From JANWZL01 sp037445185 (lineage in GTDB: Bacteria > Pseudomonadota > Gammaproteobacteria > Burkholderiales > Thiobacillaceae), in contig JBBIKZ010000086.1 of the NCBI GenBank assembly GCA_037445185.1, forward strand, positions 1-10,629: DNA of 10,629 nucleotides, given 5' to 3'. A program made the position numbers and the translations under genes. Below the pieces are notes generated by a model. It did no database searches, had not been told where the DNA came from, and saw nothing but the letters and a program-made list of their open reading frames with translations. Below, piece after piece: positions 6,148 to 10,629 of this stretch (positions within the stretch are counted from its first letter, which is position 1; each line of letters starts with the position of its first letter).

Positions 6148-7026
6148 ATGTTCGCTGGCAGCCTAGTCGCACTGGTCACCCCCATGAGGGAGGATGGCAG
6201 CCTCGATCTCGCCGCCCTGCGCCGCCTGATCGATTGGCACGTGGAGCAGGGCAGCGATGCCCTGGTCATGGTGGGCACGACGGGGGAGTCCCCCACGGTG
6301 AGCCCGGAGGAACACTGCCTGCTCATCCGCACCGCCGTCGAACACGCCGCCGGCCGCATCCCAGTGGTGGCCGGCACGGGCGCCAATTCCACCGCCGAGG
6401 CCATCGAGCTGACGCGCTGCGCCAAGGCGGCCGGCGCGGTGGCAGGGCTGTCGGTCGCACCCTACTACAACAAGCCGACCCAGGAGGGGCTCTACCGGCA
6501 CTTCCGCGCGATTGCCGAGGCGGTCGATCTGCCCTTGATCCTCTACAACGTGCCGGGTCGCACTGCATCGGACATCGCCAACGACACGGTGCTGCGGCTC
6601 GCGGAGGTGCCTGGCATCGTCGGCATCAAGGACGCCACCGGCAACATCGAGCGCGGCAGCGACCTGATCCGGCGCGCCCCGGCCGACTTCGCCGTCTTCA
6701 GCGGCGATGACGCCAGCGCCCTGGCGCTCATGTTGCTGGGTGGCCGGGGGGTGATCTCGGTCACGGCCAACGTCGCGCCCGCCCTCATGCACGCGATGTG
6801 TGCCGCCGCCCTGGCGGGTGAGCTGGCGCGCGCCAGAGAGATCAATCGTCGCCTTCTGCCGCTGCACCAAAAACTGTTCGTCGAGGCCAACCCCATCCCG
6901 GTGAAATGGGCCCTGGCTCAAATGGGGATGATCGGCGCCGGCATCCGCCTGCCGCTCACCCCCCTGTCCGAGTCCCACCACGCCGCCCTGCGCGCCGCTC
7001 TGGCCGAGGCGGGCATAGAACGATGA
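6148..7026 (+). CDS. dapA: 4-hydroxy-tetrahydrodipicolinate synthase DapA
   Basis: DapA condenses pyruvate with aspartate semialdehyde, the committed step to diaminopimelate and lysine, in the cytoplasm as a TIM-barrel tetramer. From ATG 6148 the product is 292 residues, the same as E. coli DapA, and catalytic residues fall at the same numbers. These are Thr44-Thr45 in GTTGE, Tyr107 in PYYNKPTQ, Tyr133 in YNVPGRT (with Arg138), and the Schiff-base Lys161 in GIKDATGN. The C-terminal signature EANPIPVKWAL is also present. An ATG at 6136 would add four residues (MRVN) and has no better ribosome-binding site, so family alignment decides for 6148. A candidate promoter lies just upstream. bamC follows after about 97 bases, the same neighbour order as dapA-nlpB in E. 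coli. Confidence 0.96.
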   Translation: MFAGSLVALVTPMREDGSLDLAALRRLIDWHVEQGSDALVMVGTTGESPTVSPEEHCLLIRTAVEHAAGRIPVVAGTGANSTAEAIELTRCAKAAGAVAGLSVAPYYNKPTQEGLYRHFRAIAEAVDLPLILYNVPGRTASDIANDTVLRLAEVPGIVGIKDATGNIERGSDLIRRAPADFAVFSGDDASALALMLLGGRGVISVTANVAPALMHAMCAAALAGELARAREINRRLLPLHQKLFVEANPIPVKWALAQMGMIGAGIRLPLTPLSESHHAALRAALAEAGIER

Positions 7027-7123
7027 GCGCGACCCCGCAGCGCAGACCTGCCCAGGTCCACGTCCGAACAAGGCGCCGGGTCGGCCGGCGGCGAGACGGG
7101 GTCTAGTCACGAGGAAGCCAGCC
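7027..7123 (+). other. dapA-bamC intergenic region with three-way-junction-like pairing
   Basis: GACCCCG (7031-7037) can pair with CGGGGTC (7097-7103), a perfect 7-bp closing stem. Inside it are two hairpins: GACCT/AGGTC (7045-7049 with 7054-7058, loop GCCC) and CGCCGG/CCGGCG (7074-7079 with 7085-7090, 5-base loop). The closing stem ends 7 bases before the bamC ribosome-binding site. There is no T-run, so it is not an ordinary terminator. It also lacks a GTTC T-loop or anticodon arm, so it is not a tRNA despite the 73-base span. A 27-codon Arg-rich reading frame (7023-7106) overlaps the dapA stop but is probably spurious. The pairing is seen directly; whether it folds or regulates anything is inference. 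Confidence 0.3.
7111..7116 (+). promoter_or_regulatory. Ribosome-binding site of bamC
   Basis: GAGGAA lies seven bases before the bamC ATG and is one of the clearest Shine-Dalgarno sites in the window. This fits independent initiation of bamC rather than coupling to dapA. Confidence 0.7.
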
Positions 7124-8251
7124 ATGCCGCAGCTCATATTCATGCTGATCCTTGCCCTGAGTTTGGGCGCCTGTAGCATCATGGAGCCCAAGAAGATCGA
7201 ATACCAGTCCGCCAGCACCGTCCCCAGCCTGGAAGTGCCGCCGGACCTGGTCCTGCCCGGCAGGGACACGCGCTATGCGGTGCCCGACATCGCTCCTCGC
7301 GGTACTGCGACCTATTCGGCCTACGCCCAGGACAGGACTGCCCGGCCCGCGGCCGAGGGTGCACGCCTACTGCCGCAGGTGGAGAAGGTGCGCATCGAGC
7401 GCGCGGGCACCCAGCGCTGGCTGGTTGTCGACCAGCCGCCACAGCAGGTGTGGCCGGTGATCAAGGATTTCTGGCAGGAGCTGGGCTTCATCATCAACGT
7501 GGAACTGCCCGAAGCCGGCGTCATGGAGACCGACTGGGCGGAAAACCGCGCAAAGATCCCGCAGGACACGATCCGCCGAGCCCTGGGCCGGCTCATCGAT
7601 GCCGTCTATTCCACGGCCGAGCGCGACAAGTTCCGCACGCGCATCGAAGCCACGGCCGATGGCCAGGGCACCGAGATCTACATCAGCCACCGTGGTATGT
7701 ACGAGGTGTTCGAGGGCACCCAGTCGGGTGGCGATCAGGGTACGGGCCGCACGGTCTGGCAACCCCGGCCGCCCGATCCGGAACTGGAAGCGGAGATGTT
7801 GCGGCGGCTGATGACCCGTTTCGGTGTCGAGGATGCGCGCGCCCAGACCCTGCTGGCCAGGACGGCCAGCGAGCCGGCGGCGAGGCTGAGCCGGGCGGGC
7901 GATGGCAGCGCGCTGCTCACCCTGCCGGAGCCCTTCGATCGCGCCTGGCGCCGGGTCGGACTGGCGCTCGACCGCATCGGCTTCGTGGTTGAAGATAGAG
8001 ACCGCGCGGCGGGTGAGTACTTCGTGCGCTATGCGGACCCCGAGGCGGGGGCGAAGAAGCGCGAGGGTATCCTCTCCCGGCTGGCGTTCTGGCGTGGCGG
8101 CGACGACAAGGTCCCGGCCCTGCGCTACCGCGTCAAGCTGAGCGCGGGCGGCGACAGCACCCAGGTCAGCGTGCTGCAGGACGACGGTCGCGCGGCGGCG
8201 GGCGAGACCGGCAACCGCATCGTCAACCTTCTGCACGAGCAGCTCAAGTAG
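7124..8251 (+). CDS. bamC: Outer membrane assembly lipoprotein BamC (NlpB)
   Basis: BamC is an accessory lipoprotein of the BAM complex, which folds beta-barrel proteins into the outer membrane. The 375-residue product begins with a lipoprotein signal peptide. Its lipobox is LGAC with the acylated Cys at 17, followed by Ser, which permits sorting to the outer membrane. The following segment KKIEYQSASTVPSLEVPPDL (23-42) closely matches the conserved unstructured N-terminal region of BamC that lies along BamD. Two helix-grip-type domains follow. The first, about 95-205, includes RWLVVDQPPQQVWPVIKDFW and GVMETDWAENR. The second occupies the C-terminal ~120 residues, with LPEPFDRAWRRVGLALDRIGF, and ends in a helix IVNLLHEQLK. 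It is somewhat longer than the 344-residue E. coli protein. Position directly after dapA matches the enterobacterial arrangement. Its TAG shares one base with the next gene's GTG. Confidence 0.93.
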   Translation: MPQLIFMLILALSLGACSIMEPKKIEYQSASTVPSLEVPPDLVLPGRDTRYAVPDIAPRGTATYSAYAQDRTARPAAEGARLLPQVEKVRIERAGTQRWLVVDQPPQQVWPVIKDFWQELGFIINVELPEAGVMETDWAENRAKIPQDTIRRALGRLIDAVYSTAERDKFRTRIEATADGQGTEIYISHRGMYEVFEGTQSGGDQGTGRTVWQPRPPDPELEAEMLRRLMTRFGVEDARAQTLLARTASEPAARLSRAGDGSALLTLPEPFDRAWRRVGLALDRIGFVVEDRDRAAGEYFVRYADPEAGAKKREGILSRLAFWRGGDDKVPALRYRVKLSAGGDSTQVSVLQDDGRAAAGETGNRIVNLLHEQLK

Positions 8252-9018
8252 TGCGTTTCGCCAGTTTGGGCAGCGGAAGCCGGGGCAATGCCTGGCTGGT
8301 CGAGACGGGATCGGTGCTGGTGATGCTGGATTGTGGCTTCGGTCTCAAGGAGATCACGGCGCGGCTCGCGCGACGGGGGGTGACGGCGGACGCCGTGAGT
8401 GCCCTGGTCATCACGCACGAACATGCCGATCACGCCCGCGGTGCCGCCCGATTCTCGGCGCGTCATGGCTGCAGTGTCTGGCTCACCCATGGCTGCCTGG
8501 CGATGCTTGAGGCAACGGGGGAGGCCCCGCCGCGCGTGCAGGTCATCGACAGTCACACCGCCTTCGCCATCGGCGATCTGGAGATTAGCCCCTTCCCGGT
8601 GCCACACGATGCACGCGAGCCGGTCCAGTATACCGTGACCGACGGGCGCGCGCGCCTGGGGCTGCTGACCGATGCCGGCCATGTCACCGAGCACATGGTG
8701 CAGTGCCTGGACGGCTGTCACGCCCTTGCCTTGGAGTGCAACCACGATCCGGACATGCTCAGACAGGGCAGTTATCCGCCCAGCCTCAAGGCCCGCATCC
8801 TCGGCCGTTACGGCCATCTCGACAATCAGGCGGCAGCGGGACTCCTGGCCCGGCTAGACCAGTCCAGATTGCGGCATGTGGTGGCCGCCCACCTGAGCGA
8901 GGCGAACAACACGCCGGAGCTGGCCCGCGCCGCTCTGGCACAGGCGCTCGGCTGCAGGGCGGACGAGATCGACGTGGCCGACCAAGAAGAAGGGCTGGAC
9001 TGGCGCGATGTCGGATAG
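8251..9018 (+). CDS. Metallo-beta-lactamase-fold hydrolase, YycJ/PhnP-like
   Basis: The 255-residue product starts with RFASLGSGSRGNAWLVE and a strand LVMLDCGFG, typical of the YycJ/COG1235 branch of the MBL-fold superfamily. Metal ligands are visible. The HEHADH motif is at 56-61, His119 is in PVPHD, Asp141 and His144 are in LLTDAGH, and His165 is in LECNHDP. The branch signature GHLDNQAA with His189 and the late His214 in AAHLSEANNTPEL also fit. Relatives include nucleases and phosphodiesterases such as Bacillus YycJ/WalJ, so a phosphodiester substrate is likely but not proven. The start is GTG, sharing its G with the bamC stop (TAGTG), so the two are tightly linked. The stop is 12 bases before the helicase start. 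The gene sits third in a dapA-bamC-hydrolase row, but no biochemical link to lysine synthesis is evident. Confidence 0.9.
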   Translation: MRFASLGSGSRGNAWLVETGSVLVMLDCGFGLKEITARLARRGVTADAVSALVITHEHADHARGAARFSARHGCSVWLTHGCLAMLEATGEAPPRVQVIDSHTAFAIGDLEISPFPVPHDAREPVQYTVTDGRARLGLLTDAGHVTEHMVQCLDGCHALALECNHDPDMLRQGSYPPSLKARILGRYGHLDNQAAAGLLARLDQSRLRHVVAAHLSEANNTPELARAALAQALGCRADEIDVADQEEGLDWRDVG

Positions 9019-9023
9019 GGAAG
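9017..9023 (+). promoter_or_regulatory. Ribosome-binding site of the RhlE-type helicase
   Basis: AGGGAAG begins inside the stop codon of the preceding gene. A GTG at 9025 and an ATG at 9031 are both in frame. The ATG has a 7-9 base spacer and the GTG only 1-3, so the ATG is preferred. Confidence 0.55.
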
Positions 9024-9030
9024 CGTGGCC

Positions 9031-10326
9031 ATGACAGGCTCCGCCGCCCTCGAGGCGGCCTCCCGATTCGAAGACCTCGACCTGTCGCGCGAAATCCTGC
9101 AGGCGGTCAGGGAGCTGGGCTATACCACGCCCACGCCGATCCAGAAACAGGCCATCCCGCTGGTGCTCTCCGGCCGTGATCTGCTCGCCCAGGCCCAAAC
9201 CGGCACCGGCAAGACAGCGGCCTTCGCCCTGCCCCTGCTGCAGCGCATCCAGCCCTACGCCAACACCAGCACGTCGCCGGCGCGGCACCCGGTGCGGGCC
9301 CTGGTGCTCGCCCCCACGCGCGAACTCGCCATCCAGGTCTACGAGAGCATCAAGGCCTACGGCAAGTACCTGCCGCTGCGCAGCACGGTGGTCTACGGCG
9401 GAGTCGGCATGGACAGCCAGGAGGCGGCCTTGCGTGCCGGCGTCGAGATCCTGGTCGCCACGCCCGGCCGCCTGCTCGATCACGCCGGCAACAAGACCCT
9501 GCAGCTCAACCAGGTCCAGTTCCTCGTCCTCGACGAGGCGGACCGCATGCTGGACATGGGCTTCCTGCCAGACCTCAAGCGCATCCTCGCCCTGCTGCCA
9601 AAACAGCGCCAGACGCTGCTCTTCTCCGCCACCTTCAGCGACGAGGTCACCCGCCTGGCGCAGAATTACCTCAGCCATCCGCTCAAGGTGGAGGTGGCGC
9701 GCCGCAACACGGCGGCGGAGACCGTCGAACAGGTGGTGCACAGGGTGCGGGAGGACGACAAGCTGGACGCCCTGCTCGCGGTCGTGCGCGCGCGTGATTT
9801 GCCGCAGGCCCTGGTGTTCACCCGCACCAAGCTCTCCGCCGACCGGCTCGGCCGACGGCTACAACGCCGTGGCGTGGCGGTGGCCGTCATCCACGGCGAC
9901 AAGGCCCAGGTGGACCGCATCACGGCCCTGGACGGTTTCAAGCAAGGCCAGGTCAAGCTCCTGGTGGCCACGGACATCGCCGCGCGGGGGCTGGACATCG
10001 CCGAATTGCCCTGTGTCGTCAACTACGAGCTGCCGTACTCGCCTGAGGACTACGTCCACCGCATCGGCCGTACCGGACGCGCCGGCGCCTCCGGGCTCGC
10101 CATCTCCCTGGTCTCCCCCGAGGAGGACAAGCTGCTGGCCGGTGTAGAGCGTTTCATCCATCGGTCCCTGCCGGTGAGCCCGCTGCCCCGGCCCGAGCCA
10201 CCGCCGCTGGCGCCGGCCCCCGCCGCAGCCCAGACCGCCGGGGCGTCTAGACAACGACGGCCGCAGCCGGTATGCGCGCTCCTGCTAGCGCCGGTCCAAC
10301 GCAAAGACCGCACCGGTGAGTCATGA
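9031..10326 (+). CDS. rhlE: DEAD-box ATP-dependent RNA helicase, RhlE type
   Basis: This enzyme uses ATP to remodel RNA duplexes, in ribosome assembly or RNA turnover. The 431-residue product carries the full motif set. It has the Phe of the Q motif (FEDL, 13-16) with TPTPIQ (33-38), Walker A AQTGTGKT (55-62), PTRELA (95-100) and ATPGR (143-147). The helicase box is DEAD at 168-171, followed by SAT (199-201), then the second RecA domain with VFTRTK, ATDIAARGLD and HRIGRTGR (343-350). Motif spacing and the sequence VLDEADRMLDMGF place it with RhlE. The tail after about residue 380 is short, Pro/Ala-rich then basic, and has no RNA-binding domain of the DbpA or DeaD kind. In-frame GTG 9025 would add two residues. 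Its TGA overlaps the next gene by ATGA. Confidence 0.94.
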   Translation: MTGSAALEAASRFEDLDLSREILQAVRELGYTTPTPIQKQAIPLVLSGRDLLAQAQTGTGKTAAFALPLLQRIQPYANTSTSPARHPVRALVLAPTRELAIQVYESIKAYGKYLPLRSTVVYGGVGMDSQEAALRAGVEILVATPGRLLDHAGNKTLQLNQVQFLVLDEADRMLDMGFLPDLKRILALLPKQRQTLLFSATFSDEVTRLAQNYLSHPLKVEVARRNTAAETVEQVVHRVREDDKLDALLAVVRARDLPQALVFTRTKLSADRLGRRLQRRGVAVAVIHGDKAQVDRITALDGFKQGQVKLLVATDIAARGLDIAELPCVVNYELPYSPEDYVHRIGRTGRAGASGLAISLVSPEEDKLLAGVERFIHRSLPVSPLPRPEPPPLAPAPAAAQTAGASRQRRPQPVCALLLAPVQRKDRTGES

Positions 10327-10629
10327 CCTCCGAATGGCTGGCCACTGGCGCACTGCTGGCGCTGGGCTGGCTGTGGTGGGACGGACTCGAGAAGCGCGAA
10401 CTGGCCATCCAGGCCGCACGCCGGGTCTGCAACCTAGCCGGTGTGCAGCTCCTCGACGAAACCGTGGCCATGCGGCGCATGCGCCTGCGTCGCGACGAGT
10501 GCCGGCAGGTGCGCCTGTACAGGGAGTACGGTTTCGAATACTCGGACACGGGTGACAACCGGCTACCCGGGAGGATCTACCTGCTGGGAGACCAGGTCCT
10601 GGACGTGAACCTGGTGATCATGCGGTCTG
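10323..10629 (+). CDS. DUF3301 membrane-anchored protein, 3' end outside window
   Basis: The frame opens at an ATG inside the helicase stop (ATGA) and is uninterrupted to the window edge, giving 102 residues. It begins with a Trp-rich hydrophobic helix (about 5-19, WLATGALLALGWLWW), probably one membrane anchor. Then come an amphipathic helix with Cys36, the stretch GVQLLDETVAM, an Arg-rich segment, and YREYGFEYSDTGDNRLPG followed by IYLLGDQVLDVNL. These blocks match the DUF3301 family of short proteobacterial proteins, whose function is unknown. Members are about 100 residues, so only a few codons are likely to be missing. The overlap suggests co-translation with the helicase, but this alone does not show a shared function. 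Confidence 0.85.
   Translation, partial: MTSEWLATGALLALGWLWWDGLEKRELAIQAARRVCNLAGVQLLDETVAMRRMRLRRDECRQVRLYREYGFEYSDTGDNRLPGRIYLLGDQVLDVNLVIMRS

Noticed and set aside
7031..7103. tRNA-like gene suggested by a 7-bp end stem and 73-base span
   Set aside because: There is no GTTC-type T-loop, no anticodon arm of the right geometry and no D-arm pattern.
7023..7106. 27-codon Arg-rich reading frame overlapping the dapA stop by ATGA
   Set aside because: It has no family resemblance, and its composition is what GC-rich intergenic sequence gives in any frame. It also lies inside the possible RNA structure. The ATGA overlap alone is weak support.
10231..10326. Possible frameshift in the helicase C-terminus, where the tail becomes unlike the RhlE core
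   Set aside because: RhlE tails are variable in length and composition. The frame ends neatly in an ATGA overlap with the next gene, and no better continuation was seen in other frames.

Overview
The window is a GC-rich, densely packed stretch of bacterial chromosome with every recognisable gene on the + strand. It looks like a flagellated proteobacterium, most likely a betaproteobacterium (Nitrosomonadales/Rhodocyclales-like), less likely a gammaproteobacterium. This is inferred from the fliK-fliL-fliM-fliN-fliO-fliP-fliQ-fliR order, the presence of BamC, and the dapA-bamC-MBL hydrolase and rhlE-DUF3301 neighbourhoods. No mobile element, CRISPR array, tRNA, rRNA or transferred island was seen.

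Region 1 (1-5605) is the distal part of a flagellar cluster. fliK (hook-length control) closes what is probably an upstream fliF-to-fliK operon. A 164-bp AT-richer gap (1140-1303), the most likely promoter site in this half, separates it from fliLMNOPQR. These encode the stator-associated protein FliL, the C-ring switch proteins FliM and FliN, and the type III export-gate proteins FliO, FliP, FliQ and FliR. Four of the junctions are 4-base ATGA stop/start overlaps and fliO-fliP has a 1-base gap, so translation is probably coupled throughout. flhB and flhA do not follow fliR.

Region 2 (5602-6105) is a small class I SAM-dependent methyltransferase of unknown substrate. It overlaps fliR by the same ATGA arrangement, so it forms the last gene of the flagellar transcript as seen here.

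Region 3 (6106-9018) is housekeeping. dapA (first committed step of lysine/diaminopimelate synthesis) is preceded by a candidate -10 element. bamC (lipoprotein of the outer-membrane beta-barrel assembly machine) follows after a 97-base gap that can fold into a three-way-junction-like structure. A YycJ/PhnP-type metallo-beta-lactamase-fold hydrolase overlaps bamC by one base.

Region 4 (9031-10629) holds an RhlE-type DEAD-box RNA helicase. It overlaps by ATGA with a DUF3301 membrane-anchored protein that runs off the window end.

The content is largely ordinary, and I found no convincing undescribed system. The best leads are a duplicated N-terminal motif in FliN, the methyltransferase locked to fliR, and the structured dapA-bamC gap.
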